Shown: positions 17,501 through 24,312 of the stretch, piece by piece
Layout of the letters: each line of letters begins with the position of its first letter
Position numbering within the stretch: position 1 is the first letter of the stretch
Source of the DNA: an uncultured Bacteroidales bacterium
GTDB lineage: Bacteria; Bacteroidota; Bacteroidia; Bacteroidales; FEN-979
Length of the DNA stretch: 24,312 nucleotides
NCBI GenBank assembly: GCA_903928285.1
Contig: CAIYQH010000128.1
Span: forward strand, 1-24,312
Direction of reading: 5' to 3'
Notes under the pieces: generated by a model
Told to the model about the DNA's origin: nothing
Databases searched by the model: none
What the model saw: only the letters and a program-made list of their open reading frames with translations
Position numbers and translations under genes: made by a program

Positions 17501-17663
17501 CGCCGTACAGGGCAAATGAAATTGCCTCCAGAATCGAAGATTTCCCGCTTCCCACACCGCCAAAAATCCCAAATAGACCTGACCTGGTGAGGTTGCTGAA
17601 CTCGATGGTTTGACTGGTTCTGTAGGAATAAAGCCCCTCAATCGTTAATTTTAATGGTATCAT
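14580..17663 (-). CDS. sbcC: Nuclease SbcCD subunit C (Rad50-like SMC ATPase)
   Basis: 1027 residues, the usual length for SbcC. It is the ATPase and DNA-end tether of the SbcCD complex (bacterial Mre11-Rad50), which opens hairpins and trims blocked double-strand ends. Walker A is GGVGSGKS (35-42); the Q-loop region follows with NFRRTIIIPQGKFQEFL. Two long coiled-coil arms, rich in E, K, L and Q, flank a zinc hook CPLC at Cys513-Cys516, almost exactly mid-protein. The ABC signature LSGGQ lies at 930-934 and Walker B FFFLDE at 960-965, followed by D-loop GTLD. All key motifs are intact. The ATG at 17663 overlaps the sbcD stop by 4 nt (ATGA), so the two subunits are translationally coupled. No terminator hairpin is seen after the stop, which is only 17 nt from the convergent giant PKD gene. 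Confidence 0.96.
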   Translation of the reverse strand: MIPLKLTIEGLYSYRTSQTIEFSNLTRSGLFGIFGGVGSGKSSILEAISFALYGESERLNSRDKRSYNMMNLKSAKLLIDFEFKSHDDTRYRFMVTGNRNKKRFEEVGTFDRRAFRFVKDDWFPISTDDIETITGLNYQNFRRTIIIPQGKFQEFLQLNSSDRTTMLKELFNLSRYELSDKIGRMEARNDTAIQLLTGEMQGVGEISQETIGGFENNRTLMLEEKLRVTTDLGRQEQHDQELEILKKLTADLAKRRNLQADLAKSKDTMLDLENRLAEFERCSKVFSSDVNQLAVSELKFKNTEEELAKEKGLLDGFQDDAAQFQKKHDELKAKFDTRELLLRESDEWAKLSEIKENRVLQTTLVLRENSCRSALDEDQKRIKTARDIQSGKILELASLKEKLPDYKILAVIQGWFAETHRLERSVAENHRKTTDLKAALVTLKNQAIAEITRTSLFNKVTEQDDPADFTDQAELLAASCESSIREWDERISALEIRKKLEDYAASLHEGKPCPLCGSEDHPQILNPTDVTADLDMVRSGRKNDAGLLKKCNDLVKFLSPNLTRQESVKLQLRDLAEALEELQQEKLRHQATFTWDGFDKDREEEVVAKISYFEQVSAQITTTEQQVKIMAGEIERYVVKVEKQQQELNHIMQETTAAATKIQLLAGQITLIKPGAEGELTSTQLLEKSKEALRQHSEIIRKFTQAGNELNQLNGSISELTGRNGEKEKNLLELQAHIADLRFAIEKKLKENGNRSLSQVMVVLQSDMKVEPARRRLEEYRLEVTANNKFLEELETQIADRSYDEEAHRLIREETGGLKLRLDTLNLDLGGLESTITALKEKALKYAVLKKELDIVTIRGKDITDLKNLFRGSGFVNYVSTVYLDNLCKAANERFGKLTRQKLGLELAEDNSFQVRDYMNEGHLRNVKTLSGGQTFQASLSLALSLADSIHKLAGSSENFFFLDEGFGTLDKETLEVAFETLKSLSKENRIVGLISHVEEMQTEIETYLKVTNDENLGSVVKGSWEG

Positions 17664-18886
17664 GACTGCCCCTCCTCTGCGATTACCTCCCTGAAAATTT
17701 CCATGATCTGTCGGCCTGGTTCCTGTCCCTTCTTATATCTGAAGAAATCGATGAAGAGCTCTTCCATCCCTTTGGTAAGGTCGATCACAAGGGCGCTTTC
17801 AATACCCTCCCCCTCCGTTGCACGCGATTCGGGAATGATGGCGACAATCGCGGGATGGGCATCGAGCAGTCTTTTTCTGTCAACGGCAGCCAGGTATTGT
17901 TCAGAAACAATGGTAAGTTCCACAAACAGATCCTGGTTTGCAGTGAGCCATTCCACCGCTTCGCCAACATCACTGAACCTCACCCTCACGAGCCGGCGGC
18001 CCTGTTTCAGCAGGATATTCCGGGTAGCGACCGGTTGTGCGGCATTGGCTTCAACAATGACTACAAATTTATCCTGGTCCGCTTCGCTGAAGCTGTAGGC
18101 AAGCGGGCTCCCCGGATAGACGACCGGGCAGGGTTGCGACGTGACCAACTGACGGCGGTGAAGGTGTCCGAGGGCAACATAACCGATTCCGTTTGGAAGA
18201 TCACTTGTAAAGATGGCAGGTGCGCCACCGACGTAATTAATACGCCGCTCCTCCTCCGGCTCTTCTGGGAGCGATGCGGCATCAAGGGCAAAAAGCAGGT
18301 GGGCCACCAGGAGATTAACCCCGCCCGTGTCGCAATATTTTCCGGCGAGATCGTGCCAGCGGCTGCCTAATACCTTCCGGAGTTCATCCCCGGTATCGGT
18401 TACTCCCAGGCAGGTCTTCAGCCTGAGTTCATTGGCATACGGGGTAAGCAACAACCGGAGCGGACACTCAGAGCCCGGAATCTGCAATTCTATAAAACCC
18501 TCGTCACTTCTTGTCAATGCCAATCCCGATTCAAGGGAGAAGGGTCTCAATGATGCATTGGGACTGCCTGCAAAGATAATGCCGCATTCCCTCGCCAGCG
18601 GGTCGGGAGCATCGATCCGTTCGGGCGAATCATGATTACCCGCGATGGCGATCACCGCGCGGCGCCCGTTGCAGGCCAGTCTTTTAAGAGCACGGTACAA
18701 CAATTCAACAGCCTCCGCCGGTGGGTTAAAGGTGTCGAACAGGTCGCCGGCAACAACGACGGCATGAACCTCTTCCCGTTCGGCAATTTCACAGATTTCG
18801 TTCAGTACGGCCTCTTGCTCCTCCAGTCGCGAGAAGCCTTCCAGCCGTTTTCCAAGATGCCAGTCGGAGGTGTGCAATATTTTCAT
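17660..18886 (-). CDS. sbcD: Nuclease SbcCD subunit D (Mre11-like exonuclease)
   Basis: 408 residues from the ATG at 18886. It is the manganese-dependent nuclease subunit that pairs with SbcC. The metallophosphoesterase motifs are all present: Asp8-x-His10 in HTSDWHLGKRL, GDLFD at 47-51, GNHDS at 83-87 and GHLH at 240-243. A C-terminal Ile/Val/Glu-rich domain follows, as expected for the SbcC-binding region. The open frame runs upstream to 19051, but the added 55 residues overlap the DUF2779 gene and read as its out-of-frame shadow, while MKILHTSDWH is the standard family N terminus. The start lies 4 nt after the stop of the upstream DUF2779 gene, and the 3' end overlaps sbcC by 4 nt, so all three genes look like one operon. 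Confidence 0.96.
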   Translation of the reverse strand: MKILHTSDWHLGKRLEGFSRLEEQEAVLNEICEIAEREEVHAVVVAGDLFDTFNPPAEAVELLYRALKRLACNGRRAVIAIAGNHDSPERIDAPDPLARECGIIFAGSPNASLRPFSLESGLALTRSDEGFIELQIPGSECPLRLLLTPYANELRLKTCLGVTDTGDELRKVLGSRWHDLAGKYCDTGGVNLLVAHLLFALDAASLPEEPEEERRINYVGGAPAIFTSDLPNGIGYVALGHLHRRQLVTSQPCPVVYPGSPLAYSFSEADQDKFVVIVEANAAQPVATRNILLKQGRRLVRVRFSDVGEAVEWLTANQDLFVELTIVSEQYLAAVDRKRLLDAHPAIVAIIPESRATEGEGIESALVIDLTKGMEELFIDFFRYKKGQEPGRQIMEIFREVIAEEGQS

Positions 18887-18890
18887 AAAA

Positions 18891-20231
18891 TCAGATTTTT
18901 TCAAGTATTCGCACCATGCTGAGGGTGTCCAGTTTGCAGTAATCAAGAAGATCCTGCCTGATGATACCCAGGATTTCCGGATCGGATTCGGTGAAGAGCG
19001 CCTCGTAGGCCATGCAGGCCGCGCCCCCGTCGCTGATGCCAAGGCTGGCATAGGAAAGTTCCGGTACGATGGCCGGCAGTACTGCTTTGAGTGAATGGCT
19101 TCCGTTCATCTCCGTCGTGTAGAGATGTTTCCTGCGAAAGGGTACCATCAGGTCGGCCACCCTCGCGAAGAGGGGGAAAATTCCGGACTGATATTCAGGG
19201 AAATCCCTGCCAAGCTCCCGGAGAATGGTCTTTTCAAAACTCTGGTTCCAGACCAGGATGCTGCCACTATTGCCCAGCCGGCCAAGGAGTGAAACGATAA
19301 ATTCCCTTCGCGGATCCTCGGGAGGGGTACTCAGGAATTCATAATGGCGAAGGGTACCATCGGGGGTGTCGAGCACATGTAGGGAATACTGGAAGGGGAG
19401 CTTCTGGTAGGGCCGGGTATTTTCGTACAAAGGCACGGCAGGCATAAAGGTCTCGAAATCCATGAAATATAACGGGTATTCCAGTTTATGCCTGAAGGCA
19501 TCCAGTTCATCCTGGTTCCGGTTAGCCGGAAAGGGGTCGACAGGTTGTTCAGCAGGGATCTTGTCTTTCAGGCAGAATTCAATAAAGTCGCACGGATACG
19601 ACCGGTAACACTGGAGCCCCATGGTTATGCCGGGGACCGTTCCAGTTGCCAGTATCTGCTGAAGGGATGCCAAGTTTTCGGCAACCTCCTTCTGTCTCCT
19701 TAGGATGTTGCGGGTAACTGAAACAATATCGAACAGGGAGGCAAGCTCCACCTCCCCATGACGGATATACTTATTATTCAGGTGTACCATTGAAAAACCC
19801 TTCAGCACCAGGCCTGACCTTGAAATAACAAAGTACTGGAACGAGGCATCCTGGAGATGGTACTCCTTGATACGCGTGGCTGCCTTCACCTCATAACCCT
19901 GCCACTGATCACCCTCTTTTACCAGGATATCGAGGTAACACATCGTTTCTCCATCGCCAAAGGCAGCCTCATAGATCACCGGGAAGCCATCGCGGATCAG
20001 TTCGGCCGTATAGGCAATATTCTCGGGGTAATTTGCAGGTTCCCCGCTGCTGGCGTCGATCCCTCCCGGAAAAAGCTGCTGCGCCAGGCGTCCGACATCG
20101 TGCCCGCTGTTGTAGAGGTTTTGCCTGCTCTCATCAGGTTCATCCCGTTCTTCGGGCTTGTTATAATAGAGGTATAACGATTTCGGGCATTTCATGCCCC
20201 GGATAAAACCTGATTTGGAAATGGATCTCAT
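18891..20231 (-). CDS. DUF2779 protein: Cas4/RecB-like nuclease domain plus DnaQ-like exonuclease domain
   Basis: 446 residues from the ATG at 20231; an in-frame TTG at 20255 would add eight residues, but MRSISKSGFIRGMKCPKSLYL is the family-like beginning. The N-terminal half resembles PD-(D/E)XK nucleases of the Cas4/RecB type: GHDVGRLAQQLFPGG, then Asp101 in YLDIL and Glu114-x-Lys116 in YEVKAA, then a SFQYFV strand. Cys15 with Cys208-x5-Cys214-x5-Cys220 could be a four-Cys iron-sulphur site as in Cas4 and AddB (inference). The C-terminal half matches DUF2779, an RNase H-fold region: Asp258-x-Glu260 in FMDFETF, LVWNQSFEKT, and Tyr431-x3-Asp435 near the end, compatible with a DEDDy 3'-5' exonuclease. 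No helicase domain is present. Its stop lies 4 nt before sbcD, so it is likely co-expressed with SbcCD and acts in DNA end processing or repair. Family substrate is unknown to me. Confidence 0.85.
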   Translation of the reverse strand: MRSISKSGFIRGMKCPKSLYLYYNKPEERDEPDESRQNLYNSGHDVGRLAQQLFPGGIDASSGEPANYPENIAYTAELIRDGFPVIYEAAFGDGETMCYLDILVKEGDQWQGYEVKAATRIKEYHLQDASFQYFVISRSGLVLKGFSMVHLNNKYIRHGEVELASLFDIVSVTRNILRRQKEVAENLASLQQILATGTVPGITMGLQCYRSYPCDFIEFCLKDKIPAEQPVDPFPANRNQDELDAFRHKLEYPLYFMDFETFMPAVPLYENTRPYQKLPFQYSLHVLDTPDGTLRHYEFLSTPPEDPRREFIVSLLGRLGNSGSILVWNQSFEKTILRELGRDFPEYQSGIFPLFARVADLMVPFRRKHLYTTEMNGSHSLKAVLPAIVPELSYASLGISDGGAACMAYEALFTESDPEILGIIRQDLLDYCKLDTLSMVRILEKI

Positions 20232-20252
20232 TGACAGGATTGTGAATTGAGA

Positions 20253-20260
20253 CAAAAGTA
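20253..20260 (-). promoter_or_regulatory. Possible -7 promoter box for the DUF2779-sbcD-sbcC operon
   Basis: On the minus strand TACTTTTG matches the Bacteroidota -7 consensus TAnnTTTG. It lies 21 nt upstream of the ATG at 20231, so the leader would be about 15 nt. The 125-nt gap to the M1 peptidase gene suggests an independent promoter here. No clear -33 TTTG is visible, so this is a partial match. If used, it would favour the ATG at 20231 over the TTG at 20255. Confidence 0.4.
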
Positions 20261-20356
20261 AACATTACCTCCGCCAGAATATGACCTAGTGAATAACTAT
20301 TTGAAGAATAAGAACCCGCGCAGACAGGGTCTCGCCCCCCCTTCTGGTAATACAGG

Positions 20357-22276
20357 TCAATGTCTTTTGATAAAGATCCGGGAGGTCGATTGTTTTTCAA
20401 AAAAGAGGAGTATCGAATAAATTCCATCCGGCAACTCCCTGATATTGACCTTATTTTCTTTTCCGCTGAGATTCCCGGTTTTAACCCTTTTCCCGTCGGA
20501 ACTGAAGATGCTGAACGCTATTCCTGCTTTAGCCTCTTCAAAGGAGATGGTTATGGTACTCCCTGCCGGGTTTGGATATATCTGCAAATTACGGTGCCAT
20601 TCATGTTCGGCAACAGCGCCCACTGTGTTATTCCCTGAGATAAGCTGGTAGTCGGGATCGAAGATGACCGAATCGACGGGAAAGGGGATGGTGGCGGTGA
20701 AGGTTTGTCCCGAAAAACTGTTGAAAACCCTGATAATGGTATCGTGCGATGCATTTTTGAACTGTACAGGGATAGACATCGGGAAAAAGGTTACCGAAGG
20801 ATGCGACTGCGTTTGGTTGACCGTATAGGTTACCGCATTTCCTGATTGTGCCCAGTCGATATGGTACGATGGATAACCTTCGCCCGTGAACCAATCGTTG
20901 AAATACCAGGTCAGGTCGTGACCGTAAGCAGCTTCAAGATGCGACTTCAGATCGGCCGTGCGCGCAAAGCCGTAAGCAAGCGCGGCATCTGCCAGGTAAC
21001 TTCTCAGGGCGGCGTAAAAGAGCGCGTCGCCCATGATCCACCTGAGCTGGTGGAGGATCAGCGCACCCTTGGCATAGGAGAGGCGGCTGTCGAAGATACG
21101 GCCAACGCTGGTGGTGTCGGTACAGAATACCGATCCGCCAGGCTGTGCAATAACACTTTGCACCCGCACCTGCCTGAACCGTTTCCACCATGTGGGTGAC
21201 AGGTGTTCATAACAAAGCCCCGACAGGTAGGTGGCAAATCCCTCGTTGAGCCAGATATCGCTCCAGCTTCCGCAGGTTACCTTATCGCCAAACCACTGGT
21301 GGCCAAGCTCATGGGCAATCAGTTCATAGCCGAATGATACCACGAAGGTCATGGTCTGATGTTCCATGCCTCCCCCCCATCCAAATTCTGCATGACCGTA
21401 TTTTTCATTCTGAAAAGGATAGATGCCGAACAGGGTGTCATAGAGCTGGATCATGGGAACCACGGCGGCCGTCTGGGCAAAGGCTGCAGCAGAATCTTCG
21501 GGATAGACATAATTGATCACCTTCAGCGTGTCGGAGCCGAAGGGAACCAGGTGGGTATACCGCGAATAGTTGGTCACAGCCAGACAAACGAGGTAGGTGG
21601 CGATGGGATACCTGTGTTTCCAATGGTAAACGACATCATTGCCCACCGGTGTTGCGGATACGAGGGTGCCATTGCTGGCCGATTTGTAGGCCGGGGAGGT
21701 CCTGATGAAGATGTCGATCGAATCGGCTTTGTCGGTGAGGCTGTTTTTGCAGGGCCACCAGTCGCTTGCGCCATAGGGTTCGGAAAGGGTCCAGATGACA
21801 GGGGCACCGTTATGGGTGCTCTGGACGAACGATCCAAAACCATTGTCAGGCGGCACCCCGTGGTAAAACACCGTGACCGAGTCGACCACATGCACGGCAA
21901 TAGCGGATGGGAATTTCACAGACAGCAGGTCGGAAGAATGATTCCAGTTAACAACCTGGTTGTGGTAATATACCGAATCGACCCGCAGCGCCTGGTTCAG
22001 ATCGAGTACAAGCGAGTCGAGCGGCTGGGCAACCACTTTAAAAAGTGTTGTGACATTCCCTGAGACCTGTTTCACGGCCGGATCGATATTCCAGCAGCAC
22101 CGGTACCAGCGCACGTCATAACCGGAAGCGCTTTCAACCCTTGTTCTTTGCATTTTCGAAATATGGGCGTCACGCTCCATGTCTGCAATCTTGTTCAGAT
22201 TGTTTCCTTCAAAGGGTACCTGGGCCCCAAGGAATCCTGAGACAAGCAAAAAAACAACAACGATTGCATTTTTCAT
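20357..22276 (-). CDS. M1-family metallo-aminopeptidase with T9SS type A sorting tail
   Basis: 639 residues from the ATG at 22276, where MKNAIVVVFLLVSGFLGAQ is a clean signal peptide; an ATG at 22297 would add seven residues. M1 aminopeptidases remove N-terminal residues from peptides with a single zinc. The zinc site is complete: His322-Glu323-x2-His326 in HELGHQWFG and Glu345 in NEGFATY, spaced as in the family. The exopeptidase motif reads GGMEH (302-306) instead of GAMEN. A Tyr in LSYAKGALILHQLR fits the transition-state tyrosine. An N-terminal beta domain precedes the catalytic core. Residues about 568-639 are a Por secretion-type tail: NLQIYPNPAGSTITISF, a KVNIRELPDGIYSI strand and a basic end IFIKRH, so export by T9SS is likely. 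The C-terminal helical domain of cytosolic M1 enzymes is absent, so the protein is a short version. It starts 41 nt after lpxD and may share its transcript. Confidence 0.93.
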   Translation of the reverse strand: MKNAIVVVFLLVSGFLGAQVPFEGNNLNKIADMERDAHISKMQRTRVESASGYDVRWYRCCWNIDPAVKQVSGNVTTLFKVVAQPLDSLVLDLNQALRVDSVYYHNQVVNWNHSSDLLSVKFPSAIAVHVVDSVTVFYHGVPPDNGFGSFVQSTHNGAPVIWTLSEPYGASDWWPCKNSLTDKADSIDIFIRTSPAYKSASNGTLVSATPVGNDVVYHWKHRYPIATYLVCLAVTNYSRYTHLVPFGSDTLKVINYVYPEDSAAAFAQTAAVVPMIQLYDTLFGIYPFQNEKYGHAEFGWGGGMEHQTMTFVVSFGYELIAHELGHQWFGDKVTCGSWSDIWLNEGFATYLSGLCYEHLSPTWWKRFRQVRVQSVIAQPGGSVFCTDTTSVGRIFDSRLSYAKGALILHQLRWIMGDALFYAALRSYLADAALAYGFARTADLKSHLEAAYGHDLTWYFNDWFTGEGYPSYHIDWAQSGNAVTYTVNQTQSHPSVTFFPMSIPVQFKNASHDTIIRVFNSFSGQTFTATIPFPVDSVIFDPDYQLISGNNTVGAVAEHEWHRNLQIYPNPAGSTITISFEEAKAGIAFSIFSSDGKRVKTGNLSGKENKVNIRELPDGIYSILLFFEKQSTSRIFIKRH

Positions 22277-22317
22277 TTCAATGGTATAATTTGGCATGCG
22301 GTCCGCAACACTATCCC

Positions 22318-23343
22318 CTACCTCTTCTGCGACTCCTTTTCCAGTTTCGTGATCCGTCCAGCCAGTTCGGGCAGGTTCCTGAACAGGGCGATGGATCTTC
22401 TGAACTTTGACACCTCCAGGGCCGGCACGCCCAGGTAAGCCTGCCCTGGTTTGGTCAGGCTTCGTGAAACGCCGGTGCCCCCGCCAAGCATGGTGCCATC
22501 GGCGATGGTAATGTGGTTGGTCATTGAGACGTGCCCGCTGATCATGCAGTTCTTTCCCACCTTTACAGAGCCGGCGATTCCGGTTCCGGCAGCGATGACG
22601 GTATTTTCACCCACCTCCACATTGTGAGCGATGTGAATCATGTTATCAAACTTCACCCCTTTGCGGATGATCGTCGAACCAAAGGTGGCACGGTCAATGG
22701 TGCAGTTGGCGCCCATCTCCACATCATCCTCGATGACCACATTGCCGATCTGGGGTACTTTTACATTCAGGCCATCCTGCTGGTTGAACCTGAAACCGTC
22801 GCTGCCGATTACGGTCCCTGCATGAATAATACAATTCTTCCCGATGATGTTATCGGTATAGATCTTCACACCTGAAAAAAGCATCGTATTGTCGCCGATG
22901 TTGCAGTTATCGTCGATAAAGACATGGGGATAAATCTTTACATTTCTTCCGATCACGACATTGTCACCGATGACGGCAAAATCGCCGATATAGCAGTTTT
23001 CACCCAAGCTGGCCGAGGGAGAGACCGAACTGCGGGGAGAGATACCCCGCTTGTCATACTTGATTTTATTATAAACCTCGAGCAGTTTTGCAAAGGCGAT
23101 GTCGGCGCTTTCAACCCTGATCAGGGTGGTTGCCACGGGATGATCGGCTACAAAGGTGTTGTTTACGATGACGATCGATGCCTGCGTGTTGTAAATATAC
23201 TGGGTATAAAGCGGATTGGCCAGGAACGACAGGGAACCCGGCACACCCTCCTCTATTTTTGACAATTTCGAGATGGTCGCCCCGGGGTTGCCCTCCACGG
23301 TCCCGTTGATCATCCCGGCTATCTGTGCAGCGGTGAATTCCAT
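22318..23343 (-). CDS. lpxD: UDP-3-O-acylglucosamine N-acyltransferase
   Basis: 341 residues, the same size as E. coli LpxD. The enzyme adds the N-linked 3-hydroxyacyl chain to UDP-3-O-acyl-glucosamine from acyl-carrier protein, the third step of lipid A synthesis, in the cytoplasm. After an N-terminal uridine-binding domain (MEFTAAQIAGMINGTVEG... LSFLANPLY), a left-handed beta-helix of hexapeptide repeats runs from about residue 105 (IGDFAVIGDNVVIG and similar). His240 in HIAHNVEVGENTVIA matches the catalytic base of the E. coli enzyme. A C-terminal helix follows (FRNLPELAGRITKLE). The frame is open up to 23553, but the extra N-terminal part is not LpxD-like; MEFTAAQI at 23343 is the standard start. 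The usual Bacteroidota partners lpxC-fabZ and lpxA are not adjacent on the downstream side; an M1 peptidase gene follows after 41 nt. Confidence 0.96.
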   Translation of the reverse strand: MEFTAAQIAGMINGTVEGNPGATISKLSKIEEGVPGSLSFLANPLYTQYIYNTQASIVIVNNTFVADHPVATTLIRVESADIAFAKLLEVYNKIKYDKRGISPRSSVSPSASLGENCYIGDFAVIGDNVVIGRNVKIYPHVFIDDNCNIGDNTMLFSGVKIYTDNIIGKNCIIHAGTVIGSDGFRFNQQDGLNVKVPQIGNVVIEDDVEMGANCTIDRATFGSTIIRKGVKFDNMIHIAHNVEVGENTVIAAGTGIAGSVKVGKNCMISGHVSMTNHITIADGTMLGGGTGVSRSLTKPGQAYLGVPALEVSKFRRSIALFRNLPELAGRITKLEKESQKR

Positions 23344-23619
23344 AGTTCGGGTATAAGTTGTTTTTCGCCCGCAAGATAATATTTTCATCCTTATCTGCGT
23401 AGGTTTTCCCCTATTCCTTTTATAAATTTCTTTTCCGCCAATTCCTGAATTCAGAACAAAACAACAGAATGAGACCGGATCAACCGAAGAAGGGTTTATG
23501 GGCCTGACAGCCGGTTTCCGAAGCGGAATTTCTTTCACACCCTGACACACCAAAAAATCAAGGCAGAATTATCTCCTGAACCATGATCATCACCACTGTA
23601 TTCGCTTGCCTGCCCCGGG
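23344..23619. other. Non-coding gap upstream of lpxD
   Basis: 276 bases between the cupin stop and lpxD start. No ORF with domain support; the long lpxD frame running into it reads as non-coding. A near-match to the -7 box (minus-strand TATCTTG, one T short) lies about 30 nt upstream of the lpxD ATG and could be its promoter, but it is weak. Confidence 0.35.
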
Positions 23620-23958
23620 TTATTCGTACCCGCTCTTGATCACCGTCAGGATCATTTTAAAGCGGCCGTTAGGTTTGACAAAATTTGATTCATGCGCGGG
23701 AATCACGATCGACTGTCCGGTTTGCAGGAAATTCGACTCCCCCTTAATCACAATTTCCGCCTTTCCTTCGATGATCTGGGCAAACGTGTCGAAGGGGCTG
23801 ATTTTTTCAGTTAACCCTTCGCCACTGTCGAACGACATGACACTGATGTTGCCTGTCGATTTTTTCAGAATCGTTTTGATGACCACCGAATTCGGAACAT
23901 ATTCGATGATTTCAACCGTGATGTGCGCTTTCGACTTTTCGAGTTCGTTGAGTTCCAT
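23620..23958 (-). CDS. Small single-domain cupin protein
   Basis: 112 residues forming one cupin barrel. Motif 1 is represented by GEGLTEKISPFDTFAQIIEG and motif 2 by GQSIVIPAHESNFVKP, with the Gly-rich turns and the P-A-x-x-x-x typical of small Bacteroidota cupins. The metal ligands are poor: motif 1 has no HxH (Lys and Ile/Ser occupy that place) and motif 2 keeps one His, so it may not bind a metal ion as active cupins do. No signal peptide, so cytoplasmic. The ATG at 23958 gives the first in-frame Met of a well-formed N terminus. Neighbours (CsbD-like stress protein upstream, lpxD downstream) do not define its role; ligand binding or sugar/metabolite sensing are guesses. Confidence 0.8.
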   Translation of the reverse strand: MELNELEKSKAHITVEIIEYVPNSVVIKTILKKSTGNISVMSFDSGEGLTEKISPFDTFAQIIEGKAEIVIKGESNFLQTGQSIVIPAHESNFVKPNGRFKMILTVIKSGYE

Positions 23959-24027
23959 TCATTGGGTTGTTAGTATTCATAAAGTTGTTCGTAATGGAAG
24001 TTGCGATGGCAGGAAAAACACCCGAAG

Positions 24028-24075
24028 GCCGGCAGGAAAAAAACAAACCCTGACCAATCACTATGACCTGCCGGC
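24028..24075 (-). terminator. Possible rho-independent terminator after the CsbD-like gene
   Basis: Perfect 9-bp inverted arms GCCGGCAGG (24028-24036) and CCTGCCGGC (24067-24075) flank a 30-nt loop. Read on the minus strand, the hairpin begins about 32 nt after the CsbD-like stop and is followed by a T-rich stretch (CTTCGGGTGTTTTT). The GC-rich stem favours a terminator; the long loop and imperfect T-run lower confidence. It could also be a regulator site ahead of the cupin gene. Confidence 0.45.
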
Positions 24076-24107
24076 TTAAGGATGAAGTTGAAAAATAAGT
24101 TTCAGGA

Positions 24108-24293
24108 TTATAGTGATGAAATTATCTTATGCAGTTCCTCCCTGGTTTTGCCAAGTTTTATCTGCAACCGGCCCAGCATTTCTTCCTTTTTGCCTGAGTC
24201 AAACATCAGGTCATTATCGGTTAAGGTTGCAAATTTTTGTTTGAGTTTGCCTTTCTGTTCATTCCAGTTCCCTTTTACTTCCGTGGTATTCAT
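24108..24293 (-). CDS. CsbD-like small stress protein
   Basis: 61 residues with the typical CsbD pattern: VKGNWNEQKGKLKQKFATLT at the N terminus, a D-L-M-F-D segment, then KKEEMLGRLQIKLGKTREE. CsbD proteins are short, charged, soluble proteins of the general stress response in several bacteria, with no known enzymatic activity. No signal or membrane segment. The ATG at 24293 is the first in-frame start; only 19 nt of upstream sequence are in the window, so its promoter cannot be judged. It is followed by a probable terminator at 24028-24075, which suggests a monocistronic gene. Confidence 0.88.
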   Translation of the reverse strand: MNTTEVKGNWNEQKGKLKQKFATLTDNDLMFDSGKKEEMLGRLQIKLGKTREELHKIISSL

Positions 24294-24312
24294 TTTATCT
24301 ATTTTTTTTCAT

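Noticed and set aside
18887..19051. N-terminal extension of the sbcD frame (55 more residues)
   Set aside because: It overlaps the DUF2779 gene in another frame, has low-complexity shadow composition, and MKILHTSDWH at 18886 is the standard SbcD start.
14580..20231. DUF2779-sbcD-sbcC as a phage defence island
   Set aside because: SbcCD is a general repair complex, there is no mobile-element or other defence gene nearby, and one adjacent nuclease is not enough evidence; retained only as a repair-operon finding.
21359..22063. Plus-strand ORF of 234 codons opposite the M1 peptidase
   Set aside because: The minus frame has complete M1 motifs; the plus ORF has no signal, motif or start support.
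23344..23553. N-terminal extension of the lpxD frame
   Set aside because: LpxD proteins begin at a MEFTAAQI-like sequence, and the extended protein would exceed the usual 341 residues; the added part has no LpxD features.

Overview
The window looks like chromosomal DNA from a Bacteroidota bacterium, probably Bacteroidia or a relative. The grounds are several secreted proteins of typical Bacteroidota type: a type IX secretion (T9SS) type A sorting tail on an M1 peptidase, a gliding-motility-associated (type B) C-terminal domain on a giant PKD protein, a Fibrobacter succinogenes major paralogous (FISUMP) domain, and a CarboxypepD_reg-like domain. LpxD marks a Gram-negative outer membrane. Two matches to the Bacteroidota -7 promoter motif TAnnTTTG sit upstream of minus-strand genes. 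I see no rRNA, tRNA, CRISPR array, transposase, integrase or phage gene.

Layout: (1) 1-871, minus: 5' part of a secreted CarboxypepD_reg-like protein, cut by the window edge. (2) 872-1563: no gene seen; contains a short 11-bp tandem repeat. (3) 1564-2904, minus: a papain-family (C1) cysteine peptidase broken by two compensating frameshifts. (4) 3195-3398, minus: a small AT-rich zinc-ribbon ORF. (5) 3640-14562, plus: two large secreted Ig/PKD-type proteins in tandem, a 1194-aa FISUMP protein and a 2425-aa protein of about 26 PKD units with a T9SS type B tail. (6) 14580-20231, minus: three tightly packed genes for DNA processing, namely a DUF2779 double-nuclease protein, then sbcD, then sbcC. 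(7) 20357-24293, minus: M1 aminopeptidase with T9SS tail, lpxD, a degenerate cupin and a CsbD-like small protein.

How they fit together: the SbcCD genes and the DUF2779 gene are spaced like one transcription unit (4-nt gap, then a 4-nt ATGA overlap) and probably act together on DNA ends or hairpins. The secreted proteins at 1-14562 and at 20357-22276 are envelope or extracellular products, several dependent on T9SS; lpxD serves lipid A synthesis.

The most striking structure is in the giant PKD gene. Its first half is not a simple array but a higher-order array of three distinct PKD types (A-B-C) repeated five times, with a unit of exactly 264 codons in the last three rounds, and some evidence of a six-domain period above that. 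No clearly novel defence or mobile system is visible. The DUF2779-sbcD-sbcC cluster and the split peptidase are the next best candidates for follow-up.
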